Source: Cochliopodium minus (taxonomy: Eukaryota > Discosea > Himatismenida > Cochliopodiidae). From it: a stretch of DNA of 39,244 nucleotides. Of this stretch, positions 26,603-37,519 are shown in pieces. The stretch is taken from contig JAMYWO010000131.1 in assembly GCA_024220525.1 (NCBI GenBank), positions 82,350 through 121,593 of the forward strand, in the 5' to 3' direction. A program made the position numbers and the translations under genes. The first letter of the stretch is position 1, and the number at the start of each line of letters is the position of its first letter. The notes below the pieces were generated by a model. That model had not been told where the DNA came from. It made no database searches and worked only from the letters and a program-made list of their open reading frames with translations.

Positions 26603-29600
26603 CTATCATTCTCATGAAAACAGTTTGAAAAGTAGTTTGAATAACTTTATAAACAACTCCAATAACTCTAGTAACAATCATCTCAGTTTAAGTAGTAACA
26701 ATAATAATAACAATAATAACATTGCTAATAATGGTAATAATTTTGAAGAAGAAAAGAAAAATATTTCCAATTCTTCCCTTTCTTTACAAGTAAATGAAGA
26801 AGAATATTTAGATCCTACAAGTGGTAATTTCTTTTTTAATAATTTTTTTTTAATTTATTTTTTTGTGAATAATTAATTTTATTTTTAAAAAATAAAAAAA
26901 GAGGATTATTATCCAAAAATAACGATAAGAGGATTAGTGTCGATATTGGAGAATGGAAGTTTATCAGGGAAACATGGAGAAGCAGTAAGAGCAATAGTAA
27001 GTATTATGAGAAACATGGAAGGGAGGGGAATGGGATTTGTGGGGATGTTCCTTCCTGTTTTCTTTAAATTATTGAAAACAAGTGAGGAAGGATTTCAAGA
27101 ATTTTTATTTCAACAAATCAGTTTGATGGTGAAAATAATAGGAAAAGGAATCCTTGATGATCTTCCTACCCTCATTCATCTTCTTCTTCAAAAATGGGAA
27201 AATAAAAATTTGAAAAATTCTCTCCTCATTTTGTTAGAAGAATTGTGTCTTTCTTTGGGAGATCTTTTTAACAAATATCTTCCTCTTCTCGTTCCCAAGT
27301 TTGTTAAATCTCTTTACTCTTTTTCTGATTCTTCTTCTTCAAATAATAATGGTAATCATAGCAATAACAATAACAATTCTTCTTTTTTAAACAATAATAG
27401 CATGCTATTAAACAATAACAATAATTCTCCTTTAAAAACATCATTACTTCAACTTTTAAATTTATTTCAGGTGTTAGGAAACAATCTATCTCCTTATCTT
27501 CCCATCCTCATTTCCCCTCTTTCTCGTCTCTTACCCACTTCTTCTCCTTCTTCCTCTTCTTCTTTGTCTCCTTCTTTTGAACTTCTTTGTACCACTCTTC
27601 GTACTTTTGGTATATTTTTATTAATTTTACTTTTTATTTTTTTTTTTTATGTTTATTTTTATTAAATTTTTTTTCTAGGTATCCTTTCTTATCATTTGGA
27701 CTTTTCAAGTCATTTTTCTCGTTTATTGAGGCCATTAATCAGTAAAAATTTTTCAAAAAATTATTTAAAAAACATCCGAAAAGAATTTCAAAAAATTAAA
27801 ATAATATAAAAAAATACAAATTAATTGATAGAAATTAAAATAAATACAAATTAATTGCTATAAATCAAAATAAAAACTAATAAAAATGTTGAACAATTTT
27901 ATCTTTTAATTTAAAAAGAAATTTTGGAAAGATCAAATGAAACAGTAACAGTGTTGAATAAAAGTGGAAATATAAACATTTCGCCAAGTGGGTTGAGTAG
28001 TGAAGGGGAAAAAAATGAAATGGGAAGTATTGGTATCAATCTCAACAATAATAACAATAATAACAATAATATTAATAATAATAATAATAATAATAACAAT
28101 GGTAATGGTGGTAGTAGTAATAGTAATGGAGTAAGCAATGTAGGAAATAGTTTGGGAATGGGAGTGAAAAGTGAAGGAATAGGGATGGGAGGAACAGAAA
28201 GTAAGGAAGCAATAGTAGGAAGAGAAGCACTGAAAGTGATAGCAAGTTTTGGATGTAATGGAGGAAAAGAATTTAAAATTTTCATTCCTTTCATTGATAA
28301 AGCTCTCTTTCTTTCTCCTTTCTTTTCTCCTTTTCTTAATCATGACTTTTCTTTCAAATTAAACTCTTCTCTTTTAAAATCAAAAGATGATTCTACTCTT
28401 TCTGTTCTTCAATGTTGGTTGGAAATAAGGAAAAAACTTTTAATGAAATATCCCATTGATCTTTCTTCACATCCTTTTCACCTCTTTCTTTCTAAAAAGA
28501 AAGGAATAAACAATGAGAACAACAATGACAATAATAATATTAATAGTAATAATAATAATAATAATAGTGAAGAAAAATCACCAATAAACAGTGAAGAAAA
28601 TAACAGTAATGAAGAGGAAGAAAACAAAAACACGAGTAGTTCTTCAGGAAATAGGGAAGGAGATTTATCTCACAAAAGTTTGGAGAGTTTATTCATGAAT
28701 CAAGAAGGAGGGAATAACAATTTCGATTATTCATCCAAAGAAGAGTGGATAGAGTGGATTAGAAAGTTTTCAGTAGAGTTGTTAAAAAGATCTCCTTCTC
28801 TCATTCTCAAATCTTGTGCCCCATTGGCACTCATACATGATCCTCTTGCCAAATATCTTTTCAACAGTGCTTTTTATTCTTGTTGGTCTCAAATGGAAGG
28901 GAAAACAAAAAAGATGATTCTTTTCAACTTGCAACTTGTTATGGAAAATGAGAAAATACCAGAAGAAATCCTCATCACTCTCCTCAACATGTTTGAATTT
29001 ATGGAAAGAGATGAAGAAACTATTCTTTTAGATCCCAAATTGTTAGGAAATCTTTCAATAAAGTGTAGAGCTCTTGCAAAGGGATTGCATTACAAAGAAA
29101 TTGTTTTCAAAGTAAATGCTTCAGAAGCAATAGAAGATTTAATCACCATCAACAATGATCTCCAACAACCTCAATCTTCTGAGGGTATCTTGCGTGTTGC
29201 ACAACAAAAATATTCGATTTATCTTGAGAAAACCTGGTTTGAAAAGTTGGGAAGATGGAAAGAAGCTTACACGGCTTACCAACAAAAACATCAATCTCTT
29301 TTACTCCACAAATTTTCAGAGAATTCACAAATTTTGAATTCTCAAATCGGAATGATGCGTTGTTTGTTGGAATTGGGAGAATGGGATCAGCTCAAATTGT
29401 TTTCTCAACAACTTTGGGAGAAAAGTGCAGGAAATGGGGAAGCAAGAAAATTAATTTCTCCTCAGTTGGCTTCTTTTTCTTGTTACATGGGTCAATTTGA
29501 AAAACTTTCTCTCTTTCTTCCTTATATGCAAGAAAACAACTTTAACAGCAACTTTTTCAGAGCAATCAATCACATTTACCAAAATGAATTTGAAGATGCT

Positions 29601-32600
29601 TTGTTATACGTTGATAAAAGCAGATCCAACTTGTATGGTTCTCTTTCTGCTTTGTTGGGAGAAAGTTATGAAAGAGCGTATAAATCAGTGGTGAAAGCAC
29701 AACAATTGTCAGAATTGGAAGAAGTGATAGAATACAAACAAAATCCAAACAAAAGAGAAATAATCCTTTCTTGTTGGAACAATAGAATCTCTTCTGTACA
29801 AAAAAATGTAAACATTTGGAAAAAGATTTTGAATATTAGATCTTTGGCTCTTGATCCTTCAAAAGATAATCTTCATCATTGGATTAAATTTGCCAACATG
29901 TGTGGGAAAACAGGTAAAATGGGATTAGCCAAACAATACTTGTCATTCGCAATCGGGGTGGAAAGTTCAAAAGATATAGAAAAAGCTTTAAATTTTAAAT
30001 CTCTTACTTTCCATCCCTCTCTTCATATTACTTACCTCAAACAACTTTGGGATTTTACTGATTCCTATCATTCTCCTTCTTCTCTTCTATTCTCTTCTCC
30101 CCCTCCTTCCTCTTCTTTGTCCCCCTCTTCTCTTCTTCACAATCAAAATGAGTTTATCATCTTTTCTAATCTAGTAAATGAATCTTTTTCTCTCCACAAC
30201 AATCCCACCACCAACATTAAAAAAGAAACTCTCAAAAAGTTAAAAGTGTTTACAATCAATCAGATGGAATCTTTTTCTCAAAACAATCTCCAAAAATTAA
30301 ACGCAAAATGTTTTAGAACATTATCTCTTTGGAAGATTGAATTGAATGAACCTTCCTATAAAAAGATACCTTTAAAATCTCTTTTCTATTCTCAATTATC
30401 TACATTTCATTTTCAAGGATGGTACAAAGGGTGGAATACATGGGTCAATGTTCAAAATCAAATCATTTTTCATCTTTCCTCTTTTAGAAAACTCATTCTT
30501 TACACTCTTTCTTCTTTTTATTCCAATTCCCCTTCTTCTCCTTCTTCTCCTATTCACTCTTCTTCTTCTTCTTCTTTAAAAAGGAACAGGGCCTTTTCAA
30601 ACAACTATGTTCCTCCTTTTATTCAAGATTTACAAAAACAAAAAGAACAAATCAACAATGATTTTCAATCTTTAATAGATCAATACACAAAGTATCGTAA
30701 ATATTCTAAATCTAAATCTTTTGATTCAATCTCTTTGTTTAAAAATAACCCCTCTACTATCCATCTCTCCAATGAAAAGTTGGAAACAACAAACGAAAAA
30801 ACCTCTCCTTCTTCCATCAACAAAAACAACACCAACAACAATAATAATAATAATAATGTTGGAGAAGATCAAATGGAGCTGACAGATATATCAAATTGGA
30901 TAAAGGAGATTATTTTAAAACATGTGAAAGAAGCTATAAATGGATTAATCAAATGTATTGAACTTTCTTCCACAAATGCTCTCCAAGATACTCTCAAGTT
31001 GCTCAGTCTTTGGTTTGAATTTTCAGAAGAAGAAGTGGAAGGGGTAATTAAAAAAGGAATAGAAAAAATAAGTTTGACAAGTTGGCTTCAAGTTATTCCT
31101 CAGCTCATCGCTCGTATCCACTTTCCCCAAAAATCCACACGTCAATTAATCGCAGAGATATTAAAGTTTATTGGAAAAAACCATCCTCAATCGTTGTTGT
31201 ATCCTCTTACTGTAGCCAGCAAAAGTCCTTCTTCTCTCAGGGAAAAAGCGGCAAAAGAAATATTGAACAGTATAAAAGAAAATTACCCAAAACTTGTTGA
31301 ACAAGTAGAAATAGTGAGTACCGAGTTGGTCAAAGTTGCTATTCTTTGGGAAGAGATGTGGCATGAAGGACTAGAGGAGGCCTCTCGCTTTTATTTTGGA
31401 GAACAAAATATAAATGCAATGTTGAACACTCTTCTCCCTCTTCACAATTCGATCCACAAAAAAAGCAAAACAAAAAGAGAAATCGCTTTCATTCAGGCAT
31501 TTGGAGATGATATCTCGAAAGCTTATGAATATTTGAGAAGATTCCAAAAAACAGGAAAATCAGAAGATTTGAATAGTGCTTGGGAATATTACTACAAAAT
31601 CTTTAAAAAAATAAACAAACAACTCCCTCTGATCAAATCTTTGGAATTGCAATACATTTCCCCTCTTTTAGTGGATTGCAATCATTTAGAAATAGCAGTG
31701 CCAGGAACTTACCAAGCAGGATCTTCCATAAAGAAAATTGGATTTTTTGAAAAAGAATTGGAAGTTATAAATAGCAAGCAAAGACCTCGTAAATTGTCTT
31801 TACTTTCAGAAAATGGAGAGAAATTCACTTTTTTGCTAAAGGGACACGAAGATTTAAGACAAGATGAAAGAGTGATGCAATTATTTGGATTGGTCAACAA
31901 TTTGTTGAGCGGAAACAGAAATACTTCCCAAGATAATCTTTACATTGCAAGATACAGTGTTGTTCCTCTTTCTTCAAACAGTGGATTGATTGGATGGGTT
32001 CCCAACTGCGATACTCTTCACAATTTGATTAAAGAATACAGAGAATCAAATGGAATCTCAATCAATTTGGAACACAGATTGATGACAAAACAATTTGAAA
32101 ATTACGATTCTTTAACGAGAATGCAAAAAGTGCAAGTCTTTCAATACGCATTGGAAAAAACAAAGGGAGATGATTTACAACGCCTTCTTTGGTTAAAATC
32201 AAGAAATGCTGAAGTTTGGCTTTCAAAAAGAACAAACTATACTCGTTCTCTTGCAGTGATGAGCATGGTGGGGTATGTTTTGGGATTGGGAGACAGACAT
32301 CCAAGTAATTTAATGTTGGAAAGAAACACTTCTACTGTCGTTCACATTGATTTTGGTGATTGTTTTGAAGTTGCCATGACCAGAGAAAAATATCCTGAAA
32401 GTGTTCCTTTCCGTCTCACAAGAGCATTGATCAACGCAATGGAAGTGTCTGGAATAGAAGGAAATTTTAGATATACTTGTGAAAATGTCCTTTCTGTTTT
32501 ACGTCATAACAAAGAAAGTTTGATGGCTGTTTTGGAAGCTTTTGTTTATGATCCTTTGATTAATTGGAGATTAATTACAGAAGATTTGGACAATTTACGC

Positions 32601-32888
32601 AACTCTCCTTCCAATCTCTCTTTTTCTTCTCCTTCTCAAGTAAAAGTGGGAAGAGAAAAAGTAAGAAACAAACAAACAGGTGAGCAAAATCTCCAAAATG
32701 AAGTACCTGATTTCCTAAATCAAAAAGCACTCGATGTTATCAACAGAATTAAAGAAAAATTGACAGGAAATGATTTTTCTGATCAATCTTCTTTGACTGT
32801 TCCTCAACAAGTTCAAAGACTTATCATTCAATCTACTTCCCATGAAAATCTTGCCTCTTCTTACATAGGTTGGTGTAGTTTTTGGTAA
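22784..32888 (+). CDS. TOR: Target of rapamycin kinase (TOR)
   Basis: This is the PIKK-family Ser/Thr kinase of TORC1/TORC2 controlling growth. Exons are 22784-22948, 23010-23783, 23873-23971, 24127-24298, 24583-24967, 25180-25559, 25891-26823, 26902-27609, 27679-27741 and 27919-32888, phases 0,0,0,1,2,1,1,1,1, giving 2882 aa. N-terminal HEAT repeats include KIGGIICIEKL, NYLRLSLASKDNKVIEYSAK and SEELVETMREIAKHIPSLVP. FAT lies at about 1600-2290. FRB (about 2366-2459): VAILWEEMWHEGLEEASRFY and SAWEYYYKIF. The kinase has LLKGHEDLRQDERVMQLF, the catalytic loop GLGDRHPSN (about 2682) and HIDFGD (about 2702). FATC (last 32 residues) ends ENLASSYIGWCSFW. Length exceeds the usual 2450-2550 because of Asn/Ser/Glu insertions at several HEAT and FAT linkers. 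The first intron starts with GC. Confidence 0.97.
25560..25890 (+). repeat. TOR intron 6 with (TATTT)n/(TTTTATA)n low-complexity array
   Basis: This 331-nt intron is nearly pure A/T. It has an ATTTTAT-type array at about 25670-25740 and an ATTATATATACA stretch near 25830-25860. No coding or RNA structure is recognisable. TOR intron 4 (24299-24582) is similar, built of diverged TGTTAATAATGAATAAA units. Confidence 0.7.
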
Positions 32889-32965
32889 AGTATCCACTTT
32901 TCTCAAGTTTTAATAAAAGGGAAAATATGTTTATAAAAAAAATTAAAATCTCTTTTTTTTTTAAT

Positions 32966-33544
32966 TCACAAAAATTTTTGAGATAATGGAATAATGGGTG
33001 TATTATTCTCGGGCAATAAAACGATTTTTTGTTTTTTAATTGATGGAGGAATTATTCTTTCATTATTTGTTGGCATTTGATTATCTTGTTTAAAAAAATT
33101 GTTTTCTAAAATACTTTGCATATTTTCTTTCTTGAATTTATTTGTTTCCAGCCAATTATTCAACTCAAATTCATTCAATTCAATTTCTTTCACTTTATTT
33201 TCCAAATTTTTTTCAATCAAATAGTCTTCAATCTTTTCATCCATTATTTTAAAGTTTGACAATTGTATTTCTTTTATTTCTAATTTGGAATTGTCAAAAT
33301 TATGTAATTCTATTCTCCATTTTTTTATTGATCCTTCAAAAGCCCTTTTACTTTGGGATTTAAAAGGATTTGGTTCAATAATCAAATTTTCTGATTTATT
33401 TTGTTGATTGGATTGTTTATAATTGATATAACCCAATGTATTTTTTCCATAAATAATTTGTTTTATCCTTTGTTTGATCTTTTTTTCATCTTTCTCATAT
33501 TCTATTTTCTTTTTTGTATTTTGCACTATGATCTTATTTTCCAT
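32966..33544 (-). CDS. SLBP: Histone mRNA stem-loop-binding protein (SLBP)
   Basis: SLBP binds the 3' stem-loop of replication-dependent histone mRNAs and directs their processing and translation. Single exon, 192 aa from the ATG at 33544. The RNA-binding domain (about residues 22-83) reads KIKQRIKQIIYGKNTLGYIN, a gap region, then SKRAFEGSIKKWRIELHNFD, matching the family frame RRQKQI-x-YGKNT-x-x-Y ... SRRSWD-x-x-I-x-x-W+x-x-LH-x-WD. The family TPNK motif reads NPFK here. The C-terminus is acidic/coiled and Asn-rich with no known domain. It is divergent from the TTLL gene 46 bp away and convergent with TOR. Confidence 0.82.
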   Translation of the reverse strand: MENKIIVQNTKKKIEYEKDEKKIKQRIKQIIYGKNTLGYINYKQSNQQNKSENLIIEPNPFKSQSKRAFEGSIKKWRIELHNFDNSKLEIKEIQLSNFKIMDEKIEDYLIEKNLENKVKEIELNEFELNNWLETNKFKKENMQSILENNFFKQDNQMPTNNERIIPPSIKKQKIVLLPENNTPIIPLSQKFL

Positions 33545-33590
33545 TTTATATTTATATATATTATTGTTCTAAAAAAAAACATAAAAAAAA
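33545..33590. promoter_or_regulatory. 46-bp divergent spacer SLBP/TTLL
   Basis: Only 46 A/T-rich bases separate the two start codons. Both promoters must overlap in this spacer or the neighbouring coding sequence. The spacer contains a TATATATA-type run (about 33551-33561). Confidence 0.4.
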
Positions 33591-35440
33591 ATGATTAAAG
33601 GTGAAGAGATTGAAAATGAAGAAGACGTTAATGAAAAAAATCAAATCAAAAAGAAATATTTTAGAGTTCAAAATCAAATGAAAAGTAGATTAAGAACGGG
33701 AGAATTATTTTTTCATTGTCAAATATTGAAAGAAATGGGTTTTGAGAGAACTGAAAATGAGAATTTTAATTTCCAAATATCTTTATTTTTGAATAAAGAA
33801 GAATGGGGAAACCTGAAAGTTGATCAAAAAGGTATAATAAAAAAAAAATTTGATCAAATATAATCATATTTCAAAGTGTATTCTTTTTTTTTTTTGGTGA
33901 ATTTAGGAAGAATTAACCACAAATTTTTAGCGATTGTTTTGCAGGACAAGGATGGTTGTGTATGAAAGATAATTTACATAAAACTTTATATGAAAGACAA
34001 AAGAATTTCCCAGAAGAATATTCTTTTTGGCCAAAAGGTTATGTTCTTCCAGATGAATGGGAAGAATTTAGCAAAGAAATGAGTAACGATGAAAAAAAAA
34101 TTTTCATTTTCAAACCTTTCAATGCTTCTTGTGGAAGAAAGATTCGAATCCACAAAAAATTAGAAGATGTGGACAAAGAATGGTGCACTCTTGAAAGGCC
34201 ATTAGCACAATCTTATATTTTAAATCCTCTTCTTTTTTTAGAACACAAAATTACATTTAGAATTTATGCTTTATTGACAGGTGTTGATCCTATCAAAATC
34301 TTTCTTTATCCTGAAGGACTTGTTAGGATTGCTTCTAAGCCTTATTCTCTCACCAATTTTGAAGATCTCTACATTCATCTCGATTCCATCGATATCAATC
34401 ACGTTAATGAACAACTATTTGTTGATCAACTCCTTTCTAATTCCAATAAACAAAATAATTCCCAAAAAGATAACAATCAAAATCCTCAGGTTGATCAACA
34501 ACAAGGTATAATTAATTTATTCTCCAAAACTATTAAATTTCACAAATTATTAAATCACCTTTTTTTTTCAATTTAACAAAACTTTAAAGAAGAAGAAAAA
34601 AGAGAAGAAAAAATAAGGAAAAAAGGGTTGAGAAGAAAAGTGAGTAAATTGTTGAAAGAAAAGGGAATGGATTCTGAGAAAGTGTGGAAAGAAATAGAGG
34701 AGGTGGTAGTCAAATCTATCCTCGCTGCCGAAAAAAATCTCACAGGAAATACCAAATCTCTCACCAAAAACAGAAATAACTCTTTCATTTATTTTGGTTA
34801 TGACATTTTATTGGATGAAAATGGTTTCTTTATTTTTTTTTATTTATTTTTTTAATTCATTTAATTTTTATTTATTTTTAATATTCATTAATTTTTAACA
34901 TTCATTTAATTTTAATATTTTTTAATATTCATTTAATTTTTAATATTTTTTACTTTGAAAACCTTTTCGTTTATCAATTTTTTTTTAAATTTTTTAAAAG
35001 GAAAAGTATTCTTGTTGGAAGTAAACAATACACCATCACTGAAACCAAAAACAAATTTGGAGAATAAAATTAAAAAGGGAATGTTGAGTGATGCTTATCG
35101 TATTGTTGATGTGAGTGGGGAAAGAATTCAAAAAAAAGAAAAAATGTACAAGGAATGTAAATTCTTTTTATCCAAGTTGTCTTCTCAACAACTTTCTCAT
35201 TTGGATTCTCTTTATTTCCCATTTTCATTTTCATTTCTTGCTTCTAATACCAATCTCTTGTTTACTCTGATTGATTCCGAACTCGAATTGGAGGAAAAAG
35301 GAAATTTTAATCTTGTTTTTCCCACCTCCCAATCTGATCTCATATACACAAATTTGTATTCTAATAATTTTAATGTTCACCACATTTATTGGAAAAAACA
35401 AAACCTTTCCATCAATACTCTTTTAAACCTAAAATTTTAA
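33591..35440 (+). CDS. Divergent tubulin-tyrosine-ligase-like (TTLL) protein
   Basis: This belongs to the ATP-grasp family that adds Tyr, Glu or Gly to tubulin tails. Exons are 33591-33831, 33945-34505, 34590-34823 and 35001-35440, all introns phase 1, 491 aa. ATP-grasp features: FIFKPFNASCGRKIRIHKK (about 133-150), AQSYILNPLLF, FRIYALLTGVDPIKIFLYPE, GLVRIASKPYS, then after a Lys/Glu-rich insert FGYDILLDENGKVFLLEVNN with the Mg/ATP Asp, Glu and Asn kept. The usual KFDxR motif reads KITFR and the HLTNYSxNK motif reads HLDSIDINH, so substrate-side motifs have changed. Closest in style to TTLL4/5-type glutamylases, but the specificity and activity are uncertain. The ATG at 33591 is preceded by poly-A. 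Confidence 0.83.
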
Positions 35441-35500
35441 TTAAATATTTATTAATTTCCAAAATTTTATACATTGTAAAAAAAAAAAAGGGGTGATAAT

Positions 35501-36730
35501 TCATTTACAATCATTGTGAGTCATTAGCAGAAAAATAGTTTTCTGTTTGGTTGGTGTTTCAAAAGCATTTCGGTGTCCGACAGTGACTATTTTATCAACA
35601 ACTTCAAGTTTTCTTTTTTTGAGATACTTTTCTTTTTTCTCGATAAGTCTTTTNTAAAAAAATAAAAAAATAAAAAAATAAAAAAATAAAAAAATAAAAA
35701 AATAAAAAATAAAAAAATAAAAAAATAAAAAAGAATTTACAGGACGTTCTATTAATGGATAAAAAACATTTTTCCAAAACATATTTTTATTATTATTGTT
35801 ATTATTGTTATTATCATTGTTTGTGTTGTTGGAGTTTTTGTTGGGGGAGTTTCTTTTGGGAGAATTTTCATTGGAATTATTTTTGCTGGAAACTTTTACT
35901 TGGAACATGAATTTTGGTTTATCTTCATTCATAATTGTACTCTTTTTATTAATACTATTATTATTGTTGTTATTATTAATATTATTATTATTAATAATAT
36001 TAATATTATTATTATTGTTATTATTAATATTATTGTTGTTTTTGTTATTATTATTATTATTGTTATTATTTACAAAATTGTTGTTGGGAGAAGAAAGAGG
36101 AGAAGAATATGGAGGAGAATCTTCTTCCTCTATTTCTTCAGAGAAATTATTGATGTGGTTTGTTTTGTTATTGTTATCATTGTTTTTATTTTTAAACTCA
36201 CTTTCTTTCAATTTATTTTTGGTGATTTTATTATCTTTTTTATTTTTTACATTATTTTTATTTTGAAGATTATTTTTAACGTTATTATCATTGTGATCTA
36301 AATTTTCTTCTTTTTTGTCAAATTTGAAGAGGAGGGAGGGGTTATGAGAGGAATGGTCGTTGAGTTTTTGAAAATCAATTTTATTGTTTTCATATTTTTG
36401 AAGATTTATTTTATTTTTGTTCTCACTGATACTCTGCAGATTCAATTTGTTCATCATATTTTTTTGAGTATCGTTTATTTTCCTGATAAGTGTTGAAGGA
36501 CTCGTTTCCAAAATTTTTACTTCTTTATTTTTTCCTTCATTTAAATTAATACTTTTAACAATTAAATTGTTATTATTTTTATTATTACTTGCATTTCCTT
36601 CATCAATATTATTAATACTTCCTTGGTTGTTGGATTTATATTTGGAACGAAGAGGAGGTGTTTGAAAACGTCCCTCATCTGATAATAATTCATCTTCTTC
36701 TTCACTCTCTTTTTCATTATTACTATTATT
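35501..36730 (-). CDS. Asn-rich protein of unknown function, 5' end missing
   Basis: I do not recognise this gene. The minus strand is open from the N at 36731: an acidic start (NEKESEEEDELLSDEGRFQT, then PPLRSKYK), an ETSPSTLIRKINDTQ segment, a Lys/Asn-rich region, a long Asn tract, then NMFWKNVFYPLIERP. An intron (donor GTAAAT at 35740) follows and contains the N at 35654. The last part, 35501-35653, reads LIEKKEKYLKKRKLEVVDKI and ends IFLLMTHNDCK. The two parts do not join in phase with the visible acceptor, so the gap probably hides the true junction. No ATG is available at the 5' end. TP-rich and basic stretches suggest a nuclear protein, which is only a guess. Confidence 0.55.
   Translation of the reverse strand, partial: NNSNNEKESEEEDELLSDEGRFQTPPLRSKYKSNNQGSINNIDEGNASNNKNNNNLIVKSINLNEGKNKEVKILETSPSTLIRKINDTQKNMMNKLNLQSISENKNKINLQKYENNKIDFQKLNDHSSHNPSLLFKFDKKEENLDHNDNNVKNNLQNKNNVKNKKDNKITKNKLKESEFKNKNNDNNNKTNHINNFSEEIEEEDSPPYSSPLSSPNNNFVNNNNNNNNNKNNNNINNNNNNNINIINNNNINNNNNNNSINKKSTIMNEDKPKFMFQVKVSSKNNSNENSPKRNSPNKNSNNTNNDNNNNNNNNKNMFWKNVFYPLIERPVNSFLFFYFFIFYFFIFLFFYFFIFLFFXKRLIEKKEKYLKKRKLEVVDKIVTVGHRNAFETPTKQKTIFLLMTHNDCK
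35654..35654. other. Single N beside an (AAAAAAT)n array
   Basis: The N sits at the acceptor end of an intron made of AAAAAAT heptamers (35655-35735). The exons on each side are out of phase with each other, as expected if the repeat was collapsed and its true length replaced by one N. Confidence 0.6.
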
Positions 36731-36731
36731 N
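36731..36731. other. Single N between two truncated genes
   Basis: To the left, an open minus-strand frame loses its 5' end; to the right, the KDM5-like gene begins in the middle of an intron with no upstream exons. Both truncations meet at this base, which suggests a gap of unknown length. Confidence 0.65.
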
Positions 36732-36815
36732 ATTTTTTTTATTTTTTATTTTTTATTTTTTATTTCAAATTTTTTATTTCAAATTTTTTATTTCAAATTT
36801 TTTATTTTTATTTAG

Positions 36816-37461
36816 ATTACCAGAAATGGGATTGCTCATAGAAAGAGAACACCAGAAGAGAGAAAGGGTAAAAGACAAAGGAATTTTGTACTGTGTCCCT
36901 TGTGCTTTGAAGCAAGAAGTCAAGCAATGCATTGTCTGCAAATCTGATTGTTTTTTCTCGGGTGTCATGTGTGCTTGTTCTCCAACAAGGTAAACAAATA
37001 AATTTTAAATTTATTAATTTTTAATTTTATTTAATTTTATTTTTTTTAATTTTTTTAATATTTATCTAATTTTATTTAATTTTATTTAATTTTTTTCAAA
37101 AAAAAGAATCACTTGTTTGAATCATTTTGACAAGTTGTGCAGTTGTGACTCATCTTCTAAATATCTTTCTATGAGATACACCCTTTCTCATTTGAAATCT
37201 ATCGAATCTAATTTGCAGAATCGTTTGGAGCTCTTTCAAAACTCCAAAAAAGTGAAAACAGAGCAAATCAAACACAAAAAAAGAAAGTTTGTTTCTTTGG
37301 AAAACAAAGATAAGTCTTCCAACAAAAAAGTTATTAAATTGGCAAAGACTGGTGGGATGAAAAGTAGCATTATTGTTGATTCCAATTTCAAGATTGATTT
37401 CTTTAGTGATTTTTACAGATCAAAAGGAAAAATTAATTTTTTCAACAAAAATGCGAAATAA
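36816..37461 (+). CDS. KDM5-like C5HC2 zinc finger, C-terminal part only
   Basis: KDM5 proteins are JmjC H3K4 demethylases; the C5HC2 finger follows the JmjC core. Exons are 36816-36989 and 37107-37461 (phase 2 junction), about 176 aa seen. The finger reads CIVCKSDCFFSGVMCACSPT, then TCLNHFDKLCSC, with the metal ligands of the family (human: CIKCKTTCFLSALACYDC, VCLSHINDLCKC). SKYLSMRYTLSHL after it matches the conserved RQYLRYRYTLDEL. A preceding LLIEREHQKRER helix is also family-like. The tail is short and Lys-rich with no PLU-1 or PHD domain. JmjN, ARID and JmjC are not in the window; the first exon's acceptor (TTTAG at 36811-36815) has no visible donor because of the N at 36731. Confidence 0.78.
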
Positions 37462-37519
37462 AATAAAAAATTTGTTAGTATAAACTTTTTTTGACATCTT
37501 TTTTCTTTATATCATTTTT

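Noticed and set aside
27911-28343. Minus-strand frames antisense to TOR
   Set aside because: Antisense of Asn/Ser/Gly runs in TOR, with no independent support.
33901-33944. Alternative acceptor TTTAG at 33902-33906 in TTLL intron 1, giving RINHKF
   Set aside because: It resembles the TTLL NHFPG region but runs into an in-frame stop after about 20 codons. The GCAG acceptor before 33945 keeps the long frame.
35796-36301. Hydrophobic plus-strand frames that look like membrane proteins
   Set aside because: They are antisense to the Asn tract of the minus-strand gene at 35501-36730; composition is a by-product of ATT/TTA runs.
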